Shown: positions 7,494 to 14,158 of the stretch, piece after piece
Numbering within the stretch: position 1 is the stretch's first letter
How the letters are laid out: every line of letters starts with the position of its first letter
Assembly (NCBI GenBank): GCA_052140165.1
Contig: JBKQUM010000146.1
Coordinates: 1-27,778, forward strand
Direction of reading: 5' to 3'
Origin: Bog-473 sp052140165
GTDB lineage: Bacteria; Actinomycetota; Acidimicrobiia; Acidimicrobiales; RAAP-2
DNA: 27,778 nucleotides
Made by a program: the position numbers and the translations under genes
Notes under the pieces: generated by a model
What the model saw: only the letters and a program-made list of their open reading frames with translations
Database searches by the model: none
What the model was told of the DNA's origin: nothing

Positions 7494-8437
7494 GCGAGAC
7501 GCACCGTCGGCCTCGGGAGCTCGACCTGGTCGAAGTCCTTGAAGCGCCGCACCCGGTTGCCCCGCAGCGTGCAGTCGATGACCTCGTCGCCCTGCGAGAG
7601 CTCCCTGGCGACCACGTCGATGGTGGCGCCGTGGAGCTCGTCCCCCGCCAGCTGTTGGCGGACGTGCTTGCGGGCGAGCTGGCGCACGGCCATATGGGCC
7701 TTGCTCACCTGCTCGACGAGGTGCGGTCCCGTCGGCCCGCCCCAGCTCATGCTGCCCTCCATGAGGTACTCGGTCATGCAGTAGGCCCAGACGCGGACCG
7801 AGGCCAAGGCGGCGACCACCGCGACGGGCATGAACCCCGCCTCGATCGACTTGGTCAGCCGCTGTCCCGCCAGATACGTGCTCCAGGGCACCCCGCCCGC
7901 CGGTGGCGGCCCGTCGTCGACGGTGACGGCGGTACCCAGGAAGTGGAACTCGGTCGTCCCCGTGTCGGCGACGCTGGAGACCCGGTCCATCACGCCGATC
8001 ACGCCGTGGGCGCCATGGGCAGTGGCTTCCTCGAGCATGCGCTGGTAGGCACTCCCGTATCCCTGGGCCCACGCAGCTTCCACCCACGGCTGCTCGAGGT
8101 TCTGGCCCCAGGAGCGGTGCTCGTTGGACACGAAGCCATGGGGGCAGCGGTAGGTCTCCGAGTACGACCCCGCGCTCTGCGGGCCGCCGGTGTAGGGCGA
8201 GAGCCCCCGCATGTACCCCGAGCCCTGTCCGTACCAGCCCCACTGCATGACGCAGAAGCCCTGGACGAGCGCGACCGGTTCCAGCCCGAGATCCAGACAG
8301 GCGGCGAAGTCGGGCACACTCAGGCCGGAGGAGAAGACGGTCGACTCCAGCCGGCGGACGGCGGCCTCGGGAAGGTCGCCCCGAGCCTGCGCCGGTGCGC
8401 CCGCCGATCGTTCGGATCCGTCGGGTCCGACCGTCAT
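7490..8437 (-). CDS. Divergent YbjQ/UPF0145-like protein with Gly/Tyr-rich insert
   Basis: A 315-residue protein with two degenerate YbjQ-like domains. Copy one (about 34-173) begins VFSSGLSVPDF, then LGLEPVALVQG, and ends GAHGVIGV...EFHFLGTAV; between the first strand and the helix it carries an extra stretch of about 50 residues (65-118) rich in Gly, Tyr, Ser and Trp with Cys98 and His100. Copy two (about 186-310) keeps the EAGFMPVAVV turn but has lost the GVVGV and GTAV signatures. An N-terminal LPEAAVRRLE resembles LPKDAAHRLE in the gene upstream, suggesting a shared ancestor. TGATG (one-base overlap) joins it to the previous gene and ATGA to the next. Function unknown. Confidence 0.7.
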   Translation of the reverse strand: MTVGPDGSERSAGAPAQARGDLPEAAVRRLESTVFSSGLSVPDFAACLDLGLEPVALVQGFCVMQWGWYGQGSGYMRGLSPYTGGPQSAGSYSETYRCPHGFVSNEHRSWGQNLEQPWVEAAWAQGYGSAYQRMLEEATAHGAHGVIGVMDRVSSVADTGTTEFHFLGTAVTVDDGPPPAGGVPWSTYLAGQRLTKSIEAGFMPVAVVAALASVRVWAYCMTEYLMEGSMSWGGPTGPHLVEQVSKAHMAVRQLARKHVRQQLAGDELHGATIDVVARELSQGDEVIDCTLRGNRVRRFKDFDQVELPRPTVRLA

Positions 8438-9258
8438 CAGTTGTCGAGCGAGATGATGGTGATCGGCTTGGGCAGCGTGACCTCCCCGCCGGTCTTGGTG
8501 ACCGCCGTGCCGAGCGCCAGGAACTCAATGGTGTGCGAGCCCCACTGGTGCGACTTCTCCTCCAGGCGGACGCCGACGATCCCGCTGGCCTTGAGCACGC
8601 CTGCCTCGTCCTGCATCCGCGTCATGGCGAGCTCCCTCGCTTCGTAGAGCGCCTGGGTGAAGTTGGGCAGCTCCACGTTCTGTCCCATGGAACCGAGCGC
8701 CTGGGTGAGCTTGCGATGCGCGATGTGGAACACGCACGTGCCCATGACGAGCGCCTGCGGGACGTGGCCGGTCTGCATCAGGGTCCAGAAGTCCTGACCG
8801 GACAGGTCGGAGGTGAAGGGCTTGCCGAGCGCGTTGCGGTACGACGTCCCGTCCTCCGCCTTGACCGCGGTCCCGAAGGCGATGAACTCGGCCGAGTCGT
8901 TGCCCCACTCGTAGTAGTTCACATCGAGACGAACGCCGACGACGCCGTCCGCCCCCAACTGTTCGGCCTCCTCCTCCATGCGGTTCATGGCGAGCTCCCG
9001 GGCCGTGTACATCGCCTCGGTGAGCTTGCTCAGCTCCTGGCTCTCGCCCCACTTCCGGGTCTGGATCCCGATGTGGTAGATCGACGAGCCCATCACGAAG
9101 CCCAGCGGGTGGAAGCCGGCCTCTTTGACGAGGAGGAACTCGTTCACCGAGAGGTCGGACGTGAAGAGCCCGTGCTCCAGTTCCTCCAGCCGGTGCGCGG
9201 CGTCCTTGGGGAGGTCGTGCCCCACCGGTTCCGGCGGCACCTCCGGCTGCTCGGTCAC
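8437..9258 (-). CDS. Tandem YbjQ/UPF0145-like domain protein (first of three)
   Basis: A 273-residue protein and the best-preserved member of the set. Domain one (about 32-134) and domain two (148-255) each read FTSDLS, a strand ending in (L/V)MG, A(L/M)Y-ARELAM-RM, a glycine turn (GADGVVGVRL; ASGIVGVRL), an acidic EF strand and FGTAVK or LGTAVTK. These correspond to the helix, glycine turn and final strand of YbjQ/UPF0145 proteins, which assemble as pentamers. Two fused domains suggest a pseudo-symmetric ring or a larger oligomer; this is inference. The GTG start at 9258 overlaps the stop of the 157-aa gene (GTGA). No signal peptide or membrane segment is present, so it should be cytoplasmic. 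Confidence 0.75.
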   Translation of the reverse strand: MTEQPEVPPEPVGHDLPKDAAHRLEELEHGLFTSDLSVNEFLLVKEAGFHPLGFVMGSSIYHIGIQTRKWGESQELSKLTEAMYTARELAMNRMEEEAEQLGADGVVGVRLDVNYYEWGNDSAEFIAFGTAVKAEDGTSYRNALGKPFTSDLSGQDFWTLMQTGHVPQALVMGTCVFHIAHRKLTQALGSMGQNVELPNFTQALYEARELAMTRMQDEAGVLKASGIVGVRLEEKSHQWGSHTIEFLALGTAVTKTGGEVTLPKPITIISLDN

Positions 9259-9728
9259 GATTGCCCTCCGATCACGATGTTCTCCAGTGCGAGACGTGTC
9301 TGCTCGCTGTGGGCGGCCTCCGACTGCAAGGTGGCGAGGAGCCGGGTGAGCCACACGTCCATGCCGACCTGCTCGCTGCGGATGCGAATGCCCCCCGAAG
9401 AGTGGCCGATGCTGCACCGCACCGAGGCACCTTCCACGATCGCCTCGAGGGTGTCGTCGCCCAGCGTGATCCGCACCGACTTGATCTCGTCGGACTTGCG
9501 GAAGCGCCCGGCGCGCTCCACCGCGATCCGGTCGCCCAGCACGTCGGCGAGCTGGGCGACCAAGAGCTTGAGCATGATGCGCAGATCCGTGCTGTTCGAC
9601 GCCAGCTGCGAGACCGCCATGCTCAGGTCGAAGGCGGCATCACCGGCGCGCTCGCCCGAGGCCGAGCTCAGCCCGGTCCCCGTGTCCTCAACTGGCGAGC
9701 CGGCTGGCTCCATCGACATTGGCCGCAT
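9255..9728 (-). CDS. Unrecognised 157-aa protein leading the YbjQ-like operon
   Basis: I do not recognise this family. After about 35 low-complexity residues come a helical segment (FDLSMAVSQLASNSTDLRIM and LKLLVAQLADVLGD), a basic patch (ERAGRFRKSDEIKSV), a beta-rich stretch (ITLGDDTLEAIVEG, then CSIGHSSGGIRIRSEQVG) and a C-terminal helix leading to ALENIVIGG. No membrane segment or signal peptide is seen. GGGGAGGTGG lies eight bases before the ATG at 9728 and fixes the start; two more in-frame ATGs follow within 15 bases. It begins the operon and its stop overlaps the next GTG, so it is probably needed together with the YbjQ-like proteins. Confidence 0.75.
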   Translation of the reverse strand: MRPMSMEPAGSPVEDTGTGLSSASGERAGDAAFDLSMAVSQLASNSTDLRIMLKLLVAQLADVLGDRIAVERAGRFRKSDEIKSVRITLGDDTLEAIVEGASVRCSIGHSSGGIRIRSEQVGMDVWLTRLLATLQSEAAHSEQTRLALENIVIGGQS

Positions 9729-9753
9729 CGTACCGCCACCTCCCCGGACCGGG

Positions 9754-9782
9754 TCGGGCGCCTCGGGGCCGGGGGTGCCCGA
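9754..9782. terminator. Hairpin between Ddn-like gene and YbjQ-like operon
   Basis: TCGGGCGCC pairs with GGTGCCCGA (one wobble pair) around an 11-base loop. It fills the 65-bp gap between the Ddn-like stop and the first operon gene. It could be a weak terminator or a processing or attenuation site. No T tract is present. Confidence 0.3.
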
Positions 9783-9793
9783 TCGACCGGGCG

Positions 9794-10243
9794 TCACGCC
9801 GAGCGCGGCTCGCAGATCACGACGGGGATGTCCCGGCCGGACTTCTCCTGGTAGCTGGCGTAGTTCTTGTAGGTGGCCACGATGTCGGGCCACAGTGCCG
9901 CCTTCTCCTCGGGTGACGCCGTCCGGGCCCGCATCTTGCGGGTCTCGCCGTTCATGGTGACCTCCACGTCGGGGTTGGCGCTGAGGTTGAGGTACCACTG
10001 CGGGTCTCGCTCGTCGCCCCCCTTCGAGGCCACCAGGACGACCCGGTGCTCGTCGTGGATGGGCGAGGCCAGCATGCTCGAGCGCGGCTGACCGGACTTG
10101 CGCCCGGTGGTGTGCAATTCGACCCCGGGCATACCGAGCAGGTCGCGGGGCCACCGGCCCCCGGTCACCTTCAACACGGTCTTGTGCACGAGGTTCAAGG
10201 CCTTGAACCCGAGATCGACGGCGGGCTTGCGGAGCTCGGTCAT
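9794..10243 (-). CDS. Ddn-like F420H2-dependent reductase family protein
   Basis: A 149-residue protein of the deazaflavin-dependent nitroreductase (Ddn/FDOR) split-barrel family. The hallmark ELHTTGRKSGQPR (42-54) is the family's cofactor-binding loop; VLVASKGGDERDPQWYLNL and NPDVEVTMNGE follow in the usual order, and the C-terminal YASYQEKSGRDIPVVIC is typical. Members use reduced F420 to reduce quinones, nitro compounds or enones; the substrate here is unknown. GAAGGGA lies before the ATG. The gene sits 65 bp upstream of the YbjQ-like operon on the same strand and may be its first transcribed gene. An LLM-family F420 enzyme elsewhere in the window supports F420 use by the host. Confidence 0.9.
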   Translation of the reverse strand: MTELRKPAVDLGFKALNLVHKTVLKVTGGRWPRDLLGMPGVELHTTGRKSGQPRSSMLASPIHDEHRVVLVASKGGDERDPQWYLNLSANPDVEVTMNGETRKMRARTASPEEKAALWPDIVATYKNYASYQEKSGRDIPVVICEPRSA

Positions 10244-10330
10244 GGTGGTCCCTTCGTCGATCCCTGCGGTTGCGTGGCAATGTCCGTGTCGCGCACTGTC
10301 CGGTCGAACCTATCGGGAACGGACACGGAA

Positions 10331-10378
10331 CCCGATCCCCCTTGCTCGGGATGCCCCGATCCCCCTTGCTCGGGATGC
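10331..10378. repeat. Two perfect 24-bp tandem repeats, each foldable
   Basis: The unit (10331-10354 and 10355-10378) contains CCCGA...TCGGG, so each copy can form a small hairpin, and the junction can pair TCGGG-ATGC-CCCGA. It lies in the 244-bp divergent gap between the Ddn-like gene and the GH43 gene. It is a recent duplication or a possible protein-binding or transcription-stop site. Confidence 0.85.
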
Positions 10379-10446
10379 GTCGCCAGGCGCTTTCAAGCCG
10401 CCGGCCGGCTTCGATAACATGTCGGCGGTTGGGGGCGCAACGTTGG

Positions 10447-10478
10447 CAAGCCAGATCCGACGACAAGCCAGATCCGAC
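10447..10478. repeat. Tandem 17-bp repeat next to GH43 ribosome binding site
   Basis: CAAGCCAGATCCGAC occurs at 10447-10461 and 10464-10478, a 17-bp period, immediately before AAGGAGG (10479-10485). The duplication sits in the leader of the glycosidase gene. Confidence 0.85.
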
Positions 10479-10487
10479 AAGGAGGAC

Positions 10488-12446
10488 GTGTACCCCTCAC
10501 CCCTCACCGCCCGGCGTAGCCGTACAGTCCGCAGCCCGACCATCCTGGCGCTGCTCGGCGCGCTGGTGGCCGTCCTGGGCACCGCATCCTTCGGCGTCGT
10601 CGCCGCGCCGGCGGCCAGCGCCGACAGCTGGGCTCCCGTGCACCCGGGCGACTTTCCCGACCCCAGCATCCTCTACTACCAGGGGGTGTACTACGGATTC
10701 GCCACGCAGAACTTTGCGCCGCCGAGCCAGACCATCAACATCCAGGTGTCGACGTCGACCGACGGCGTCAACTGGACCCAACTGAACGGTGTGGACGCGC
10801 TGCCGTCGGTCGGCTCGTGGGCCGTGCCGGGTGAGACGTGGGCGCCGAGCGTCGCCTACAACGGCAGCGAGTTCGTCATGTACTACACCGCTACCGAGGC
10901 GTCCACGGGCGATCAGTGCATCGGCGTGGCCACTGCTCCTGCATTCGATCCGGAAGGACCCTACATCGATGATTCCCCGGGCCCTGCTGTGTGCCAGAAC
11001 GGGACGGACCTCGCGCAGACCGTCGACAACGGGAACTACGGCGGCAGCATCGACCCTGACATCTTTACCGACCAGTCGACCGGCGAGTCCTGGCTGATCT
11101 GGAAGAGCGACGGCAACCACATCGGTGTAGAGCCAACATCCATCTGGTCCGCGCCCCTCACCACGGACCTCATGCCCGAGTACAGCGCGACACCTCAGAG
11201 CCTGCTCACCGCGAACCAGACGTGGCAGAGCGGAATCGTCGAGGGTCCGGACATGTACGAAACGAAGACGGTGACCGGTAGCGGGAACACCGCCACCACG
11301 ACTTACAACTACTACCTCTTCTACGCCGGGAGCGACGAGGGGACATCCACCTACGGCATCGGCTGGGCGACGTGCCCGAGCGGACCTTCGGCCGGGTGCC
11401 AGGACATGTCGGCATCCGGGCCCCTCCTCGGCTCGGACACCGGCATGTCCGGCCCCGGCGGCCCCGACATCTTCACCCTGCCCCCCACCCTCGATCAGCC
11501 AGACGGACAGCTGGTCATGGCCTTTGCCGCCTGGCAGGGCAGCACGATCGGCTATCTCACCTGCGGCATCCGGCCCATGTACCTGGCCGACCTGAACCTC
11601 GGCCCGGACAATGACGGCACGCCCACCCTCTCGCCGTACGATCCCGGCGCGGCTCCCGCCGACAGTCCGACCTGCCCCGTGCCGCCGCAGCCCCCGCCTG
11701 GATACTGGCAAGTCGCCGCCGACGGCGGCGTCTTCACGTTCGGATCCGCGGGCTTCTACGGCTCGACCGGGTCCATGAAGCTGAACAAGCCCGTCGTCGG
11801 GATGGCACCGACCCCTGACCACCGCGGGTACTGGCTGGTCGCGAGCGACGGCGGGGTCTTCGCCTACGGGGACGCCGGCTTCTTCGGCTCGACGGGGTCC
11901 ATCAAGCTGAACAAGCCGATCGTGGCCATGATCCCGACTCTGAACGGTGGCGGCTACTGGCTCATTGCCAGCGACGGCGGTGTGTTCGCCTTTGGGGACG
12001 CGTCCTTCTACGGCTCGACGGGCGGTGCCCCGCCGCCCTACCCGATCACGGCGGCGACGCCGAGCTTCCTCGGGGACGGCTATTGGCTCGTCGACTCCAA
12101 CGGCCAGGTCTTCAGCTACGGCGACGCGCCGTTCGAGGGCCAACCGGTCTTCGCCCCTGGCGGGTACCGCATCACGGGCATGGCCGGGACCCAAGACTCG
12201 AGCGGGTACTGGCTCGCCAGCGCGAACGGCAACGTGGCCGACTTCGGCAACGCGGCCCCGTACGGCTCCATGATGGGCACCAACCTGAACGCACCGGTCG
12301 TCGGCATGGCCGCTACGAGCAACGCGGCTGGATACTGGCTGCAGGGCGCCGATGGCGGCATCTTCACGTTCGGCAACGCGCCGTTCCTCGGATCGATGGG
12401 GGGCCACCCGCTCAATGCACCCATGGTCGGGATCGCGTCGGTCTGA
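10488..12446 (+). CDS. Secreted GH43-type glycosidase with six C-terminal 42-aa repeats
   Basis: A 652-residue protein. A Sec signal (basic RRSRTVR, hydrophobic 19-40, APAASA with cleavage near 45/46) leads to a five-bladed GH43-type domain to about 395. Asp58 (FPDPS), Asp189 (SIDPDIF) and Glu252 (IVEGPDM) fit the base, pKa modulator and acid of GH43 arabinanases/xylosidases. A proline linker (PPQPPPG) precedes six repeats starting at residues 405, 447, 489, 531, 573 and 615, each exactly 42 residues long (GYW..A.DGGVF.FG.A.F.GS.G...LN.PVVGM); these may form a beta-propeller for surface or glycan binding. The GTG at 10488 is chosen because upstream codons lack the G/C third-base bias. AAGGAGG is only two bases away, and ATG 10419 is an alternative. 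Confidence 0.8.
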   Translation: MYPSPLTARRSRTVRSPTILALLGALVAVLGTASFGVVAAPAASADSWAPVHPGDFPDPSILYYQGVYYGFATQNFAPPSQTINIQVSTSTDGVNWTQLNGVDALPSVGSWAVPGETWAPSVAYNGSEFVMYYTATEASTGDQCIGVATAPAFDPEGPYIDDSPGPAVCQNGTDLAQTVDNGNYGGSIDPDIFTDQSTGESWLIWKSDGNHIGVEPTSIWSAPLTTDLMPEYSATPQSLLTANQTWQSGIVEGPDMYETKTVTGSGNTATTTYNYYLFYAGSDEGTSTYGIGWATCPSGPSAGCQDMSASGPLLGSDTGMSGPGGPDIFTLPPTLDQPDGQLVMAFAAWQGSTIGYLTCGIRPMYLADLNLGPDNDGTPTLSPYDPGAAPADSPTCPVPPQPPPGYWQVAADGGVFTFGSAGFYGSTGSMKLNKPVVGMAPTPDHRGYWLVASDGGVFAYGDAGFFGSTGSIKLNKPIVAMIPTLNGGGYWLIASDGGVFAFGDASFYGSTGGAPPPYPITAATPSFLGDGYWLVDSNGQVFSYGDAPFEGQPVFAPGGYRITGMAGTQDSSGYWLASANGNVADFGNAAPYGSMMGTNLNAPVVGMAATSNAAGYWLQGADGGIFTFGNAPFLGSMGGHPLNAPMVGIASV

Positions 12447-12466
12447 GCCGGCCGGGCCCCCCGGTA

Positions 12467-12498
12467 GGGGCTCTCCGCGCAGTCGCGGAGAGAGCCCC
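12467..12498 (+). terminator. Terminator hairpin after GH43 gene
   Basis: GGGGCTCTCCGCG pairs with CGCGGAGAGAGCCCC (two-base bulge) around a four-base loop, starting 20 bases after the stop codon. The T tract is absent, as in the HU terminator. Confidence 0.6.
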
Positions 12499-12650
12499 GG
12501 CGTCGGTCGGGCCGCCAACCGCTCGACCCACCGCCGCCGGAGGCTCCTCCGCGTCCCGGCCACCCGGAGCATCGCGGCCACCATGCAACCTGCGGGCCTG
12601 CCCGCGGTCGCCGTGATGGCCATCCTTTCGACCTGTTCCGACCAGGCTTT

Positions 12651-12683
12651 CGACCCGGGGCCGACCCGGGGCCGACCCGGAGC
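12651..12683. repeat. Triple 11-bp tandem repeat
   Basis: CGACCCGGGGC occurs twice perfectly and a third time with one change (CGACCCGGAGC). It is noncoding and lies between the GH43 terminator and the VOC gene. Confidence 0.85.
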
Positions 12684-12847
12684 CGTCGTCGGCTCGTCCC
12701 CGACGTGCCCGAGAGTCATACGGGACGGGGCCGAGACGAGATTGCGGCCTATCCTGTGCACGGCGCAGCCCCCGGCCACGAGGACGGGACCACGGGGTCA
12801 GCAAGATCCCCTGATGGGGAGGGTCGTCGCCGAGGGAGGGCAGTCTC

Positions 12848-13441
12848 ATGACAGGCAGCACCGGCGGGTTCGAACTGCGGGGCATCAACCATCTCGCGCT
12901 CGTCTGCCACGACATGGAGCGGACGGTCGACTTCTACACCAACGTGCTCGGCATGCCGCTCGTCAAGACGATCGAGCTGCCGGCCGGCATGGGACAGCAC
13001 TTCTTCTTCGACTGCGGCGGCGGGGACTGCCTCGCCTTCTTCTGGTTCCCCAACGCGCCCGACGGGGTCCCCGGCATCAGCGCGCCGGCAGCGCGCCCGG
13101 ACCAGGGTGACCTGACGAGCGCCATCGGCTCCATGAACCACGTCGCCTTCGACGTGCCGCCCGAGAAGATCGAGGAATATCGCGAGCGTCTCCTCGCCGC
13201 CGGCATCGACTGCACCGAAATCGCCAACCACGACGATTCCGAGTGGGGCATCAGCGACGCCATCCACTCGGGCGTCTACGTCCGCAGCATCTACTTCCAG
13301 GACCCCGACGGGATCCTCCTGGAGTTCGCCTGCTGGATGCGCCAGTTCAACCTCACCGACGTCTCCCACACCCCCGCCCGCTCCATCGATGCCAACATGG
13401 CAGCGGAGCCCGAGCTCCCGAGCGAGCCCACCCGCGTCTGA
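12848..13441 (+). CDS. VOC family ring-cleavage-type protein
   Basis: A 197-residue vicinal oxygen chelate protein. Module one: INHLALVCHDMERTVDFYTN with His15. Module two: MNHVAFDVPPEKIEEYRERL with His98, closing in FQDPDGILLEFACW with Glu159. His15, His98 and Glu159 can form the 2-His-1-carboxylate iron site of extradiol-type dioxygenases or the metal site of related lyases; the substrate is not readable. GGGAGGG seven bases before the ATG sets the start. The C-terminal 25 residues are probably disordered. A CMD-family gene follows after 78 bp and a DUF7064/7065-type gene after that, so the three are probably one unit acting on a ring or terpenoid compound (inference). Confidence 0.85.
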   Translation: MTGSTGGFELRGINHLALVCHDMERTVDFYTNVLGMPLVKTIELPAGMGQHFFFDCGGGDCLAFFWFPNAPDGVPGISAPAARPDQGDLTSAIGSMNHVAFDVPPEKIEEYRERLLAAGIDCTEIANHDDSEWGISDAIHSGVYVRSIYFQDPDGILLEFACWMRQFNLTDVSHTPARSIDANMAAEPELPSEPTRV

Positions 13442-13463
13442 GGCTCCCCCGCCCAGCGACCAT

Positions 13464-13497
13464 CCGACACGACCATCACACCGACACGACCATCACA
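13464..13497. repeat. Perfect 17-bp tandem duplication
   Basis: CCGACACGACCATCACA occurs twice in a row between the VOC and CMD genes, ending 22 bases before the CMD start. Confidence 0.9.
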
Positions 13498-13519
13498 CCG
13501 GTACAGACCCACTCTTCCC

Positions 13520-14158
13520 ATGCCCCGACTCCGCCAGGTCCCCAAGGACGAAGCCACCGCGCCCATCGTCACCACCATGTACGAGTGGCTCTTCGAAGGA
13601 CGAGACCCCGTCGCCGAACCGGGACGCTGGGACGGCACCACCGGCGACTGGTGGACCGTGTTCGCCCTCAGTCCCGACATCCTCGACCACTGCGTCAAGG
13701 GCTTCGGCCTCTACCAGTCGCCCACCCGGGTCCTCGACCCGAAGCTGCGTGAGCTCGGCCAGATCCGCTCCGGATGGGCGGCCGGCAGCCAGTTCGTCTT
13801 CAGCCAGCACGCCAAGTCGATGCGCGAGCTCGAGATGCCCGAGGAGAAGATCACCCACATCCCCGCCTGGAGCGTCGCCCCCGAGGGCACGTACGACGCC
13901 GCGGAGCGCGCCGTCCTCGCCTACACCGACGCCCTCGTCTACGACCACGGCCGCGTCCCCGACGAGCTCTTCGCCGCGCTGCAGCACCACCTCGACGAGG
14001 TCGCGATCCTCGAGCTCACCTACATCGCCACGCTCTACTTCCAGCACGCGGTGATGTCGAAGGCACTCCGCACGGAGTTCGACGACCGCGACGATCCCAT
14101 CGTCGAGGTGCCCGGTCCTCCGGGTGCCTCCGCCATGCGTCCGGGAACGGCCCGGTGA
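13520..14158 (+). CDS. CMD/AhpD-like family protein without the CxxC pair
   Basis: A 212-residue helical protein of the carboxymuconolactone decarboxylase / AhpD-like fold. RELGQIRSGWAAGSQFVFSQH (77-97) aligns with the family core rElaiLrva...CxYCxxxH, and YDAAERAVLAYTDALV with the following helices. His97 is kept, but the two cysteines are replaced by Ser90 and Val93, so thiol-disulfide peroxidase chemistry is excluded; a lactone decarboxylase, hydrolase or binding role remains. A weak ribosome binding site precedes the ATG. Its stop codon overlaps the GTG of the next gene (GTGA), implying translational coupling. Confidence 0.8.
   Translation: MPRLRQVPKDEATAPIVTTMYEWLFEGRDPVAEPGRWDGTTGDWWTVFALSPDILDHCVKGFGLYQSPTRVLDPKLRELGQIRSGWAAGSQFVFSQHAKSMRELEMPEEKITHIPAWSVAPEGTYDAAERAVLAYTDALVYDHGRVPDELFAALQHHLDEVAILELTYIATLYFQHAVMSKALRTEFDDRDDPIVEVPGPPGASAMRPGTAR

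Larger units (their letters stand above)
12447..12847. other. 401-bp intergenic region without a credible gene
   Basis: It holds a hairpin just after the GH43 gene, a triple 11-bp repeat (12651-12683) and a TATCCT hexamer (12750-12755) that could be a -10 for the VOC gene at 12848. Frames through it on either strand are proline/arginine-rich and lack domain features. Confidence 0.6.

Noticed and set aside
10419..10487. ATG 10419 as GH43 start
   Set aside because: It would give an overlong signal peptide, and its codons lack the G/C third-position bias; GTG 10488 with AAGGAGG fits better despite short spacing.
10497..12779. 760-codon minus-strand open frame opposite the GH43 gene
   Set aside because: It is the antisense shadow of a high-GC gene: His/Arg/Gly-rich, no domain features, while the plus strand has signal peptide, catalytic motifs and exact repeats.
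12499..12847. Hidden gene between GH43 and VOC genes
   Set aside because: All frames are Pro/Arg-rich without domain features, and a triple 11-bp repeat breaks frame there.
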